Shown piece by piece: positions 34,927 to 44,470 of a DNA stretch of 64,000 bases. The translations under genes were made by a program, and so were the position numbers. Origin of the DNA: Terriglobus roseus DSM 18391 (GTDB lineage: Bacteria; Acidobacteriota; Terriglobia; Terriglobales; Acidobacteriaceae); NCBI RefSeq assembly GCF_000265425.1, contig NC_018014.1:1488001-1552000 (forward strand), given 5' to 3'. Under the pieces are notes generated by a model. The model ran no database searches. It saw nothing but the letters and a program-made list of their open reading frames with translations, and was not told where the DNA came from. Every line of letters starts with the position of its first letter. The first letter of the stretch is position 1.

Positions 34927-37866
34927 ATGTCCGCAACACCATTCCCCATTCTCACGAACACCACGAAGAACCACACGCACCCGCATGAGGATTTCTCCTC
35001 TGCCGCGGGCCTCGAAGCCACGCTGCGACAGACGGTGCAGGGCGAGGTACGTTTCGACGCAGCTTCGCGTGCGCTGTATGCCACGGACGCTTCGAACTAC
35101 CGGCAGGTGCCTATCGGCCTTGTAGTGCCGCGATCCATCGATGACGTCATTGCGACCATGGCTGCGTGCCACAAGTTTGGCGCGCCTGTGTTGTCTCGCG
35201 GCGGTGGTACCAGTCTCGCGGGTCAGTGCTGCAATGTGGCTGTCGTCATGGACTTCTCAAAGTACCTGCGCAATATCGTCGCGCTGGATCCTGTGACGCA
35301 GATGGCTCGTGTTGAGCCGGGGATTGTGCTGGATGCACTGCGCTTCGAGGCAGAGAAGCATGAGCTGACCTTTGCGCCCGATCCTGCAACGCACAGTCGC
35401 TGCACGCTGGGCGGCATGATCGGCAACAACTCGTGCGGCGTGCATGCCTTGATGGGCGGTAAGACCGTCGATAACATCGAGGCACTCGACATCCTGCTGT
35501 ATGACGGCACGCGGATGCGCGTTGGTAAGACGAGTGAGGCTGAACTCGAAGCAATCATTGCGGCGGGCGGCCGTAAAGGACAGATCTATGCGGGGCTGAA
35601 GTCGCTTCGCGATCGCTATGCTGTGCTGGTGCGGGAGCGTTTCCCGGATATCCCTCGGCGCGTTTCAGGCTACAACCTGGATCAATTGCTGCCAGAGAAT
35701 GGCTTCAACGTAGCGCGTGCGCTGGTCGGGACCGAAGGAACGTGCGTGACCATCCTCGAAGCGACGTGCGAACTCAAGCCGAGCCCGCAGCATCGCCGGC
35801 TTGTTGTGTTGGGCTTCGCCGATGCGTTCATCGCAGCAGACCACGTACCAGCAGTGCTGGAGCATAAGCCGATCGGCCTGGAGGGCTTCGATGGTCTGCT
35901 CGTCGACTTCATGCTCCGCAAGAACCTTGTTGTGGACGATGTTCGTTTGCTGCCTGCGGGCCGCGGCTTTCTGCTGTGTGAGTTCGGTGCGGACTCTGAC
36001 GCGGATGTCGATGCGCAGGTCGATCGCTTTGTTGAGGACGCGGGTCGCTACGCTGAGCAGCCAGTCATCGCACGGTATACCGAGGCTGAGGCTGCGCGTG
36101 TGTGGAAGGTGCGCGAGTCCGCATTGGGCGCGAGTGTTTTCGTGCCCGGTGAGAAGAGCGGCTGGGAGGGCTGGGAAGATTCGGCTGTACCTCCGGAGAA
36201 GCTTGGTGCCTATCTGCGAGAACTCTTCGGTCTGCTGAACGCTTACGGCTACCGCACGCCGATGTATGGTCACTTCGGCCAGGGCTGCGTCCATCTCCGC
36301 ATCAGCTTTGACCTGAAGACGACGGCGGGCGCTGCTAAGTATCGCGACTTCATCGACAAAGCCGCGGACATCGTGTTGAAGTATGGCGGATCGTTCTCCG
36401 GTGAGCATGGGGATGGGCAGTCGCGCGCGTGCCTGCTGCCGAAGATGTTTGGGCCGGAGCTGATGTCTGCGTTCGTAGAGTTCAAAGCGCTCTGGGATCC
36501 GACGAACCGGATGAATCCCGGTAAGCTGATCGATCCCATTGCGGTCTACGATGCGATTGAGAATCTGCGCATTGGACCCGGTTATGCGCCTACACCCGCG
36601 AAGACCTGGTTTCAATATCCGAATGACAATGGGATGTTTGCCGAGGCGACAGAGCGTTGCGTTGGCGTTGGTGCGTGTCGCCGTCAGGACCATGGCACCA
36701 TGTGTCCGAGCTACATGGCTACGCGGGAAGAGAAGCACAGCACACGTGGCCGCGCACGCCTGCTGTGGGAGATGATGCAGGGCGACACCATCCCCGGTAA
36801 GTGGGATAACGAAGAGATCCATGAAGCGCTTGACCTCTGTCTTTCTTGCAAGGCATGCAAGACAGAGTGCCCGGTCAACGTCGACATGGCGACCTGGAAG
36901 GCAGAGTTTCTCGCGCATCACTACGAGCACAAGAGACATCCGGTGTATCACTACGCCTTTGGCTACATGGACAAGCTCGCGCATGCAGCGTCTGTTGCGC
37001 CTTCACTTGCAAATCTGCCGATGAAGTTCGCTCCGTTGGCATCGCTGGCTAAGTCTGCATTGGGTATCGCGCCGCAGCGCACGCTGCCTGCATTTGCTGC
37101 GAAGAACTTCCGCGACACGTATCAAAGCACACATGGATGGCGGCCGCAGTCTAAGCGTGCAGATGTTTTGCTGTGGGCAGATACATGGAATAACTACTTC
37201 CATCCGCAGGCTCTACATGCTGCGGCGGATGTTTTGGGAACTGCCGGCTATAACATCCAGGTGCCGAAGCGGCATGTATGTTGCGGACGGCCGTTGTATG
37301 ACTTTGGATTTTTGGATGAAGCCAAGCGATACCTGCGGAATATCCTCACGATGTTTGCAGCGGAGATTGATGCGGGCATGCCGGTGGTGATGCTTGAACC
37401 GAGTTGTGCGACTGTCTTTCGTGATGAGTTGATCAACTTCTTTCCGCATGATGAGCGGGCGCAGAAGCTGGCCCGACAGACCATTATGTTGAGTGAAGCG
37501 CTGGCTAACAGTCCGCAGCCGTATGTCCCGCCAGACCTGGCAGGACGTCGCATCGTCGTTCATGGTCACTGCCATCAGAAGACGCAGATGACCATGAAGG
37601 ATGAGATGAAACTGTTATATGCCACGGGGGCCGCGGTGGAGCTTCTGGACTCAGGATGCTGCGGTATGGCCGGTCCGTTTGGCTTTGAGAAAGACAAGTT
37701 CGACGTGTCGCAAACGCTGGCTGAGCGCGTGTTGATGCCTGCGGTGCGCGCGGCTGCGAGTGAGGACATCATCGTCACGAACGGCTTTAGCTGCCGCGAG
37801 CAGATTAGCCAGAACTCAAACCGATGTGCGGTGCACCTTTCGGAAGTGCTGGCTGGACGTCAGTGA
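34927..37866 (+). CDS. FAD-linked oxidase fused to Fe-S/CCG domains (D-lactate/glycolate dehydrogenase-like)
   Basis: Soluble or membrane-associated flavo-iron-sulfur dehydrogenase of 979 residues. The first about 300 residues form the FAD-binding PCMH domain (SRGGGTSLAGQCC; GGMIGNNSCGVHALMGGKT), then the FAD-oxidase C-terminal domain (to about 520, with GHFGQGCVHLRISFDL and GEHGDGQSRACLL). Two 4Fe-4S motifs follow (CVGVGACRRQDHGTMCP; CLSCKACKTECPVNVD), then two CCG domains (HVCCGRPLYDFGFLDEA; DSGCCGMAGPFGF). This fused layout is known for quinone-linked D-2-hydroxyacid dehydrogenases. Its last 62 bases overlap the convergent regulator gene. Substrate (lactate, glycolate or another hydroxyacid) not decided. 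Confidence 0.92.
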   Translation: MSATPFPILTNTTKNHTHPHEDFSSAAGLEATLRQTVQGEVRFDAASRALYATDASNYRQVPIGLVVPRSIDDVIATMAACHKFGAPVLSRGGGTSLAGQCCNVAVVMDFSKYLRNIVALDPVTQMARVEPGIVLDALRFEAEKHELTFAPDPATHSRCTLGGMIGNNSCGVHALMGGKTVDNIEALDILLYDGTRMRVGKTSEAELEAIIAAGGRKGQIYAGLKSLRDRYAVLVRERFPDIPRRVSGYNLDQLLPENGFNVARALVGTEGTCVTILEATCELKPSPQHRRLVVLGFADAFIAADHVPAVLEHKPIGLEGFDGLLVDFMLRKNLVVDDVRLLPAGRGFLLCEFGADSDADVDAQVDRFVEDAGRYAEQPVIARYTEAEAARVWKVRESALGASVFVPGEKSGWEGWEDSAVPPEKLGAYLRELFGLLNAYGYRTPMYGHFGQGCVHLRISFDLKTTAGAAKYRDFIDKAADIVLKYGGSFSGEHGDGQSRACLLPKMFGPELMSAFVEFKALWDPTNRMNPGKLIDPIAVYDAIENLRIGPGYAPTPAKTWFQYPNDNGMFAEATERCVGVGACRRQDHGTMCPSYMATREEKHSTRGRARLLWEMMQGDTIPGKWDNEEIHEALDLCLSCKACKTECPVNVDMATWKAEFLAHHYEHKRHPVYHYAFGYMDKLAHAASVAPSLANLPMKFAPLASLAKSALGIAPQRTLPAFAAKNFRDTYQSTHGWRPQSKRADVLLWADTWNNYFHPQALHAAADVLGTAGYNIQVPKRHVCCGRPLYDFGFLDEAKRYLRNILTMFAAEIDAGMPVVMLEPSCATVFRDELINFFPHDERAQKLARQTIMLSEALANSPQPYVPPDLAGRRIVVHGHCHQKTQMTMKDEMKLLYATGAAVELLDSGCCGMAGPFGFEKDKFDVSQTLAERVLMPAVRAAASEDIIVTNGFSCREQISQNSNRCAVHLSEVLAGRQ

Positions 37867-38209
37867 TGCGACGACGTTTTGGGGCCAGCGTTTCTGCGGG
37901 TAGTGGCAGATCGTCTGCGGGGCGCACCTTCAGGCGATAGCGGTTGTTTTCCAGCTTCTCTACGATGTTGCATGTGGTCATGGTGTAGAGGAGGCGGAAG
38001 ACCATTGACTTGGGGAGACCGCATCGCCGCACGATTTCTTTCAGCGGAATTACGTCTGATCCGTCGTGGAACGCAGAGAGTATCTGCGATGCGTGTACGA
38101 CGGACTTCACGAGGTAGGGGTCGCGATGCGGATGCTCTGTTGCTGCGGTGAAGTGTCCCTGCAGCACTGCGTCTGCTGTCACGTCTGGCGAGCTAAGCAT
38201 TGTGTCCAT
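37805..38209 (-). CDS. Stand-alone IclR-type helix-turn-helix protein
   Basis: Small regulator-like protein of 134 residues. Residues about 30-95 form an IclR-type winged helix (VKSVVHASQILSAFHDGS; IPLKEIVRRCGLPKSMVFRL; CNIVEKLENNRYRLKV). The last about 40 residues are polar and Pro-rich; no ligand domain is present, whereas IclR proteins are usually near 250 residues. AGGAAG precedes the ATG at 38209. It runs convergent into the 3' end of the dehydrogenase gene, overlapping 62 bases, so any former C-terminal domain is not recoverable here. Two related palindromes lie upstream (38334-38345 and 38412-38423). Probably a DNA-binding remnant or a ligand-free regulator. Confidence 0.8.
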   Translation of the reverse strand: MDTMLSSPDVTADAVLQGHFTAATEHPHRDPYLVKSVVHASQILSAFHDGSDVIPLKEIVRRCGLPKSMVFRLLYTMTTCNIVEKLENNRYRLKVRPADDLPLPAETLAPKRRRITDVQPALPKGAPHIGLSSG

Positions 38210-38333
38210 CGGTCTTCCTTACGCTGGTTAATTCTGGCGGCGTGCGATGCCATGTTTGCCCGAGCGCCGAGGAGTTTAAGTCTGGGGGAGGGAAAAGTGC
38301 AAGATACTTTTTTTTGCTTAATTCCGCAGGCTG

Positions 38334-38345
38334 TGAGACGTCTCA
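38334..38345. promoter_or_regulatory. 12-bp palindrome TGAGACGTCTCA, candidate operator
   Basis: Perfect palindrome with CG centre, 125 bases upstream of the IclR-type gene start. It shares the pattern TGA-N2-CG-N2-TCA with a second site at 38412-38423. Confidence 0.45.
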
Positions 38346-38411
38346 ACCCCTATAAACATTGGGCGGTAAATGACGCATCCAGGCTGCTTCGGATGCCTTT
38401 TCGGAGTGAAA

Positions 38412-38423
38412 TGAATCGATTCA
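38412..38423. promoter_or_regulatory. 12-bp palindrome TGAATCGATTCA, candidate operator
   Basis: Perfect palindrome with CG centre and the same TGA...TCA ends as the site at 38334-38345, offset 78 bases centre to centre. No gene other than the IclR-type regulator is transcribed from this 300-base gap (38210-38509), which otherwise holds an AT-rich stretch (T run at about 38309-38316) and the efflux-operon terminator. Confidence 0.45.
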
Positions 38424-38452
38424 GTACGTTTTGACTTTGTGTCTGCAATGCA

Positions 38453-38485
38453 ACAAACGGCGCGGCCTGAAGCCGCGCCGTTTGT
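38453..38485 (-). terminator. Strong hairpin terminator of the efflux operon
   Basis: A 14-bp perfect stem (ACAAACGGCGCGGC / GCCGCGCCGTTTGT) with a 5-nt loop lies 24 bases beyond the stop codon of the outer membrane factor gene. Confidence 0.8.
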
Positions 38486-38509
38486 CGTGCTGAGTTGTGA
38501 TGTGCCGGC

Positions 38510-39979
38510 TTAGGGTTTGGGAAGGCTGGCCTGGTTCCATCCGCCGCCGAGCGCCTTAATCAGGAGGACGGTGTCGGCCAGACGCCCGCGCTGGATGTCG
38601 ATGTCGTTGCGCTGGTTCTGGAGGAGCGAGGTCTGCCAGGTGATGACCTGCAGGTAGGTGTCGACGCCGCCTTCGTATCGCACGTTGAAGAGATCGAGCG
38701 ACTGCTGTGCGGAGGCGGTGGCACCTCGTTGCTGTTCGGCTTCGACTTCCAGCTGGTGCAGAGCGGCGAGGTTGTCTTCCACTTGCTGGAAGGCTTCGAG
38801 CGTCGTCTGCTGATAGTCGGCCACGGTGCTGTCGTAGTTGGCTCGTGCGATGTCGGTCAGCGAGCGACGGCGGCCGTGATCGTAGAGCGTCTGCGAGAGC
38901 GTGGGACCAACGGCGAAGAAGCGCGAGGGCCAGGTGAACCAGTTCACTGCGGAGGTACCTACGAATCCTGCCGCTGCCGAGATGGACAGCGTGGGATAGA
39001 AGGCTGCTTCCGCGATGCCGATCTGTTCATTGGAGGCGGCCATGCGGCGCTCGGCGGAGGCGATGTCGGGCCGGCGTTCGAGTAACTGTGACGGCAGCAT
39101 GCCCGGAACGTCGGGGATGACTGGCGGAGCTACGGTGACGGGTGTGCGCGGGATGGACAGGTCGGCGGGAGCCTTGCCGATGAGTACGGCGATGGCGTGT
39201 TCGAGTTGCGCTCGCTGCACATCAACATCGGTTTCCTGTACCTGTGCGGACTGGAGCTGTACGCGTGCCTGCGAGACATCGCTGAGGGGAGCGGCGCCTC
39301 CATCGTAGCGGTCCTGTGTGAGTTGCAGTGCGCGGAGGAAGGCGCCGACGGTCTCGTGGAGCAGCTTCTTCTGTGCGTCTGCTGCTCGCAGATCGAGGTA
39401 GTCGTTCGCGAGTTCGGCGTGCAGCGAGAGACGGATGTTTTCGCGATCTGCTGCTGTGGCTTGTGCCTGGTCGCCGGCCTGCTGGATGGAGCGGCGAACG
39501 CGACCCCAGAGATCGACCTCGTAGTTCAACGAGAAGGGAAGCGACAGGTTGCCGACGCCGTTTGCGCCAGCGGCTGCGCTGTTCTGGTTGAAGTATGGCT
39601 GGTTGGACGAGTTACGTACGGTGGAGACAGCAGGTGCGACGCCGACGGTGGGAGCGCGGTTGGCGCGATAGAAGGCGACGTCCGCGGCTGCTGCGCGGTA
39701 GTTTGCTTCAGCGGCGCGGAGTGACTGGTTTGCGGGATCGACCTGTGCTTCCAGCGCGTTCAGTTGCGCATCGCCGAACATGGTCCACCAGTCACCCTTG
39801 ACGAGCATGTCTGCTGGTTGTGCGACCTTCCAGCCTTCGGCGGAGAAGGTGCTTGGAGGCTGCTCTTTAAACGAAGGTGGCGTGGCTGTCGCGGCCGGGC
39901 GCACGTAGTTTGGTCCAACGCGGCAGCCTGTGACGGTCAGCGCGATGGCGCTGATACCGATGAGCGCAAGCCGTTTCAT
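38510..39979 (-). CDS. RND efflux outer membrane lipoprotein (OprM/NodT type)
   Basis: Outer membrane channel subunit of a tripartite efflux pump, 489 residues. The leader carries a lipobox (MKRLALIGISAIALTVTGC), the mature part starts CRVGPNYVRP, a hallmark of the OprM/NodT family, and two TolC-like repeats follow, with LLERRPDIASAERRMAASNE and IGIAEAAFYPTLSISA typical of the second half. It is the last gene of a three-gene operon and overlaps the adaptor gene by 4 bases. It forms the exit duct for compounds moved by the RND permease. Confidence 0.93.
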   Translation of the reverse strand: MKRLALIGISAIALTVTGCRVGPNYVRPAATATPPSFKEQPPSTFSAEGWKVAQPADMLVKGDWWTMFGDAQLNALEAQVDPANQSLRAAEANYRAAAADVAFYRANRAPTVGVAPAVSTVRNSSNQPYFNQNSAAAGANGVGNLSLPFSLNYEVDLWGRVRRSIQQAGDQAQATAADRENIRLSLHAELANDYLDLRAADAQKKLLHETVGAFLRALQLTQDRYDGGAAPLSDVSQARVQLQSAQVQETDVDVQRAQLEHAIAVLIGKAPADLSIPRTPVTVAPPVIPDVPGMLPSQLLERRPDIASAERRMAASNEQIGIAEAAFYPTLSISAAAGFVGTSAVNWFTWPSRFFAVGPTLSQTLYDHGRRRSLTDIARANYDSTVADYQQTTLEAFQQVEDNLAALHQLEVEAEQQRGATASAQQSLDLFNVRYEGGVDTYLQVITWQTSLLQNQRNDIDIQRGRLADTVLLIKALGGGWNQASLPKP

Positions 39980-41247
39980 CGTGTGCCTTTCGTGTTGGTT
40001 GTGCTGACGCGAACGTGCGCACCGTCGACCAGTGAATCCGAAGGATCGAGGATGATGGCGTCGTTTGCATCGACGCCCGACACCACTTCCACCGTGTCGC
40101 CGTAGTCGTGCCCGACGTGAACGGCCTGCAGGTGCACACGGTCGTCGCGGACGATGGCGACGCGCGGTCCTTCGGCACGGAAGAGCAGCGTGTTCGAGGG
40201 GATGGTGAAGGCCGAGCCTGAGCCGGGCAAATTGAAGTGTGCGAAGACGTAGGCGCCCGGGCGCAGCTTGCCGTCTGGATTGTTCAGATCAACTTCCACG
40301 TTGAGGGTTCGCGTGGTGCGATCGATCGCATCGGCATTACGGGTGACGAAGCCGTGCATCGCCTCGCCGGGTGCGGAGTCCTGCGAGATGGTGGCCGCAG
40401 TGCCGTTATGGATGCGATTGGCGTACATCTCAGGGACAGAGGCGAAGACGCGCATGCGGTCTGTCTGTGCGAGCTGGAAGAGCGCACGTGGCGAGGCCGA
40501 GCCGGAGCCTGCGTTGATGAGGTCACCGATGTCAGTGTTACGCGAAGTGATGGTGCCGTTGAAGGGAGCGACGATCCGTTCGTAACCCTGCAGTTCCTCA
40601 AGGCGCTTTACACCAGCGCGGCTGGCGTCCGAGGCTGCCTGCGCTGCGATGTAGTTGCTCTTGGCCTGGTCGGCCTCCTGCTGCGAGACGGCGTGCTTGG
40701 CGAGCAGCGACTGCCAGCGATCGCTGGTGGTCTTGGCGAGTTGTTCGTTCGCCTCCTGCCGGTTGAGTTCGGCCCTGGATTGAAGGAGCTGCTGATCGGT
40801 CTCGGGTGTTTCGATGATGGCGAGAAGCTGGCCCTTCTTCACACGGGATCCGATATCGAAGAACCACTTGCGCAGGTAGCCGTTGGTCCGCGAGTAGATG
40901 GGCGTCTCAACGAAGGCCTGTACCGAGCCGGGGAGCACGAGTTGATCGGCCTTGGAGCCACTGACCGGATGCGTGACGGAGACAGTGGGAATGGAGTCAA
41001 CTTCCGTCTTCTCGACTAGAGCGTTCTCCGTCTGGTGGCGGTGATAGATGCCATAGGCGATGGCAGCCAACACGACCAGGGCGAAGAGGATGCCGAGTGT
41101 CTTGCCGCCGCCGGGATTGTCGACATGACGTTCTGCGGGGGCGTCTTCGTGGGGCTTGACGACGTCGGTGTGGATGTTGCGCACGTCTGTGCGTGCGTCG
41201 TTGGCTGTCTCAGGATCCACGATTGGTGTCACTGTCCGTTCACTCAT
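39976..41247 (-). CDS. RND efflux periplasmic adaptor (membrane fusion protein)
   Basis: Adaptor of 423 residues that links the inner membrane pump to the outer membrane channel. A cytoplasmic N-terminal tail of about 50 polar residues precedes one membrane span (TLGILFALVVLAAIAYGIY), then the biotinyl-lipoyl-like domain (NGYLRKWFFDIGSRVKKGQL), a coiled-coil hairpin rich in Gln/Ala (LLQSRAELNRQEANEQLAK), a lipoyl return half (GYERIVAPFNGTITSRNTDIG) and beta domains. The uncleaved N-terminal anchor replaces the lipoprotein anchor of AcrA. It overlaps both neighbours by 4 bases, showing tight translational coupling. Confidence 0.93.
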   Translation of the reverse strand: MSERTVTPIVDPETANDARTDVRNIHTDVVKPHEDAPAERHVDNPGGGKTLGILFALVVLAAIAYGIYHRHQTENALVEKTEVDSIPTVSVTHPVSGSKADQLVLPGSVQAFVETPIYSRTNGYLRKWFFDIGSRVKKGQLLAIIETPETDQQLLQSRAELNRQEANEQLAKTTSDRWQSLLAKHAVSQQEADQAKSNYIAAQAASDASRAGVKRLEELQGYERIVAPFNGTITSRNTDIGDLINAGSGSASPRALFQLAQTDRMRVFASVPEMYANRIHNGTAATISQDSAPGEAMHGFVTRNADAIDRTTRTLNVEVDLNNPDGKLRPGAYVFAHFNLPGSGSAFTIPSNTLLFRAEGPRVAIVRDDRVHLQAVHVGHDYGDTVEVVSGVDANDAIILDPSDSLVDGAHVRVSTTNTKGTR

Positions 41248-44200
41248 GCATGCACCTCTGCCAGTTGCTGCGAATTGCTGTTTGCTTCGTTTTTCTTACC
41301 GCGTTCGTGGATCAACGCAAAGACCGTGGGAACGAAGATGAGGGTCGCGATGGTTGCGCACGAGAGACCGCCGATGACGGCCCGTCCCAGTGGTGCGTTC
41401 TGTTCGCCGCCGTCGCCTGCACCGAGTGCCATGGGCACCATGCCGATGATCATGGCGATGGCCGTCATGAGCACGGGCCGGAAGCGGGTGGCACCAGCTT
41501 CAATAGCGGCGCGCAGGGCGTCACCGTGTTCCTCATATTGTTGCTTTGCGAAGGAGACGACGAGGATGCTGTTGGCCGTGGCGACGCCCATACACATGAT
41601 GGCGCCCATCAGCGCGGGCACGCTCAAGCGAGTGCCTGTGAGAAAGAGGAAGAGGATGATGCCGGCGAGCGCGGCGGGAAGTGCGGTGATGATGATGAAC
41701 GGATCAACCCAGCTCTGGAAGTTGACGACAATGAGCAGGTAGACGAGCACGATGGCGAAGGCGAGGCCGCCGATGAGGCCGATGTAGGATGCCTTCATCG
41801 TCTCGACCTGACCCTTGAGGGTGATGAAGGTACCGCGAGGCGCCGACTTCTGGTTGGTGTCGATGATCTTCTGAATGTCACGGCTGACTGCGCCGAGGTC
41901 ACGGCCCTGCACGCTGCCGTAGATATCGACCACACGACGGATGTTGTAGTGGTTGATGACCGTGATTTCGTGGCCTCGCTGGACCTTGGCGATATCACCC
42001 AGAATTTCCGGCTGCTGGGGGGCCGCCGCTGCTGCACCTGCAGTGTTGCGATTGATGGGAATGTTCTGCAGGTCCTGCATGCTGTCCATTTTGTACTGGG
42101 GTGTCTGCGCGACCATGTTGTAGTTGACGCCATTCTTCCAGTTGAGGAAGAACATGGGCGTTACCTGGAAGCTGCCACTGAGCGTGTTGAGGAGGCTCTG
42201 CGTTACATCGCGTGAGTTGAAGCCGCCCTGCAGTGCCTTGGTGCGATCGACGTTCACCTCAAGGACAGGCCCGTCAAAGTTCTGCTGGATGCGCAGGTCG
42301 ACGAGACCAGGTACGCTCCGCAGCTGCGCAAGCATCGTGTCCGCGGAGGCTTTACTGGCCTGGATGTTGTTGCCTTCGATCTGGATATCGATGGGTGCGG
42401 GGATACCGAAGTTCAGGATCTGCGTGGTGATGTCTGCCGGCAGCATGTAGAACTTGGCCTTCGGGAATTGCCGAGGCAATTCTGTGCGCAAGGTCTTCAC
42501 ATAGCCTGCGGTTGGATGATGGTCTTCCTTGAGCGTGACGAAGATGTCACCGTCGCCTGCGCTGATGGTGCCGTTGGTGAGGTGCTGCGTGTTCATGGAG
42601 CTATAGGGCATGCCGATGTTGTCGAGCACGCCAGACATCTCGTCAGCGGGTATGGTCTTGCGAACGTAGTCCTCAACCTGGTCAAAGAGCTTGGCGGTTT
42701 CTTCGATACGAGTGCCGGTTGGTGCGCGGACGTGCAGGACGAACTGACCGCTGTCGGTGTCGGGAAAGAAGTCCTGGCCCAGGAAGGGGATGAGTACCGC
42801 GGTGATCAGGCAGAGGCCGAGGAAGGCGGGCACGAAGAGGCTGCGTGCCGCGATGAGGCGACGCAGCAGACGATCGTAAGCCTGCCTAACCTTTTCAAAT
42901 CGTGCGTTGAAGGCGCGTGTGAAGCGGGCGAAGAGGCCATTCTCATGCGAGTTGGGATCGTGCGCCTTGAGCAGGTACATGGCGAGCGTGGGCACGAGCG
43001 TACGGCTGAGGATGTAGCTGGCCAGCATGGCGAAGACGACGGCCTCCGCGAGCGGCACGAAGAGGAATCGTGAGACGCCGCTGAGGAAGAACATGGGCAG
43101 GAAGACGATGCAGATGCAGAGTGTGGAGACGAGTGCGGGAACGGAGATCTGCGCAGCGCCCTGCTCGATGGCTTCGAGGAGTGGGAAGCCGTCTTCAAGA
43201 TAGCGCTCGATGTTTTCGATGGTCACGGTGGCGTCATCGACCAGGATGCCGACGGCGAGTGCGAGACCGCCGAGCGTCATGGTGTTGATGGTCTCGCCAA
43301 TGAGGCCGAGGATGATGACCGAGGTGAGGATCGAGAGCGGAATGGAGATGGCGATGATGATGGTGGAGCGCCAGCTACCGAGGAAGACGAGGATCATGAC
43401 AGCCGTGAGTGCGGCAGCGATGATGGCTTCGCGGATGACGCCTTCGACGGCAGCGCGTACGAAGACGCTCTGATCACCGAGCGGCGCCAGCTTCAACTGC
43501 GGTGGCAGCGTGGACTGAACGCGTGGCAAGAGCTTACGGATGCCCTTTACGACGTCGAGCGTAGACGAATTGCCATTCTTCAGGACGCTAACGAGAACGC
43601 CGCGTTTGCCGTCCTGACGTACGACGTTGGTTTGAAAGCTGAAGCCATCGGCGACGGTAGCGACGTCGCGCAGAAAGATGGTGGTGCCGTTGACCTGCTT
43701 GATGGGGACGCCGGCGAGATCGTCGAGGGTGCGCGGCGTGCCGTTGGGCCGAACGTCGTATTCGGTGGGCCCAATCTTGATGGTGCCGGAGGGGGTGACG
43801 ACGTTCTGCTGCGAGAGTGCGGCGAGCAGGTCGCCGGGCGCGATGCCCTTGGCCTGCATGGCGGCCTGATCCATCGAGATGGAGACCTGACGCTGTTTGC
43901 CGCCAAAGGGTAGCGGGACGACAGAGCCGGGCACCGTGACGAGCTGTGCGCGGACGAAGTTCGTGGCGTAGTCGTTCAAGGATGCTTCCGAGAGACCTTC
44001 GCCGGAGACGCCGAGTTGCAGGATGGGCACGCTGGATGCAGAGAAGTTAATGATCTGCGGGGGCAGAATGCCTGGCGGCAATTGGCGTAGGAGATATTGC
44101 GAAGCGGCGGTGACCTGGGCGTTGGCGGTGTCGAGCGATGCCCCGGGCTGCAGGTAGACCCGGATGACCGAAAAGCCGTTGTAGCTGGTGGACTCCACGT

Positions 44201-44438
44201 GTTGAATGTTGTCGACGAGGGTGGTCAACGCCTTCTCATACGGCGTGGTGAGACGGCCTTCGACTTCTTCCGGGTTGAGTCCGGTGTAGGTAAAACCCAC
44301 GGAAACAACGGGAATATTGATATTTGGGAAGATGTCGGTGGGAGTTCGCAGGATCATGATCGGCGCTGCGATCAGGATGAGCAGCGCCAGGACGATGAAG
44401 GTATACGGTCGTGTCAGAGCGACCTTGACGATCCACAT
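41244..44438 (-). CDS. RND multidrug efflux permease
   Basis: Inner membrane proton-driven pump of 1064 residues with the classic 12-span, two-large-loop layout. Family marks: RTPTDIFPNINIPVV near the N-terminus, the TM4 proton-relay pair Asp-Asp in GLALAVGILVDDATVTIENI, which fits hydrophobe/amphiphile pumps rather than heavy-metal ones, and repeated spans (SVPALVSTLCICIVFLPMFF; FAIVLVYLLIVVNFQSWVDP). AAGGA precedes the ATG. First gene of the operon, with 4-base overlaps to the adaptor. A divergent LysR gene and a LysR-type operator between them suggest ligand-controlled expression. Substrates unknown. Confidence 0.94.
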   Translation of the reverse strand: MWIVKVALTRPYTFIVLALLILIAAPIMILRTPTDIFPNINIPVVSVGFTYTGLNPEEVEGRLTTPYEKALTTLVDNIQHVESTSYNGFSVIRVYLQPGASLDTANAQVTAASQYLLRQLPPGILPPQIINFSASSVPILQLGVSGEGLSEASLNDYATNFVRAQLVTVPGSVVPLPFGGKQRQVSISMDQAAMQAKGIAPGDLLAALSQQNVVTPSGTIKIGPTEYDVRPNGTPRTLDDLAGVPIKQVNGTTIFLRDVATVADGFSFQTNVVRQDGKRGVLVSVLKNGNSSTLDVVKGIRKLLPRVQSTLPPQLKLAPLGDQSVFVRAAVEGVIREAIIAAALTAVMILVFLGSWRSTIIIAISIPLSILTSVIILGLIGETINTMTLGGLALAVGILVDDATVTIENIERYLEDGFPLLEAIEQGAAQISVPALVSTLCICIVFLPMFFLSGVSRFLFVPLAEAVVFAMLASYILSRTLVPTLAMYLLKAHDPNSHENGLFARFTRAFNARFEKVRQAYDRLLRRLIAARSLFVPAFLGLCLITAVLIPFLGQDFFPDTDSGQFVLHVRAPTGTRIEETAKLFDQVEDYVRKTIPADEMSGVLDNIGMPYSSMNTQHLTNGTISAGDGDIFVTLKEDHHPTAGYVKTLRTELPRQFPKAKFYMLPADITTQILNFGIPAPIDIQIEGNNIQASKASADTMLAQLRSVPGLVDLRIQQNFDGPVLEVNVDRTKALQGGFNSRDVTQSLLNTLSGSFQVTPMFFLNWKNGVNYNMVAQTPQYKMDSMQDLQNIPINRNTAGAAAAAPQQPEILGDIAKVQRGHEITVINHYNIRRVVDIYGSVQGRDLGAVSRDIQKIIDTNQKSAPRGTFITLKGQVETMKASYIGLIGGLAFAIVLVYLLIVVNFQSWVDPFIIITALPAALAGIILFLFLTGTRLSVPALMGAIMCMGVATANSILVVSFAKQQYEEHGDALRAAIEAGATRFRPVLMTAIAMIIGMVPMALGAGDGGEQNAPLGRAVIGGLSCATIATLIFVPTVFALIHERGKKNEANSNSQQLAEVHA

Positions 44439-44470
44439 GCGGCAATCCTTTGGCTCGCTGGAAGCGGGCC

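Noticed and set aside
35665-36984. 439-residue open frame antisense to the FAD/Fe-S oxidoreductase
   Set aside because: His/Arg-rich shadow of a clear gene with conserved motifs on the other strand.
41193-42215. 340-residue plus-strand frame inside the RND permease and adaptor genes
   Set aside because: Asp/His/Glu-rich antisense translation of the permease; no start signal and no family resemblance.
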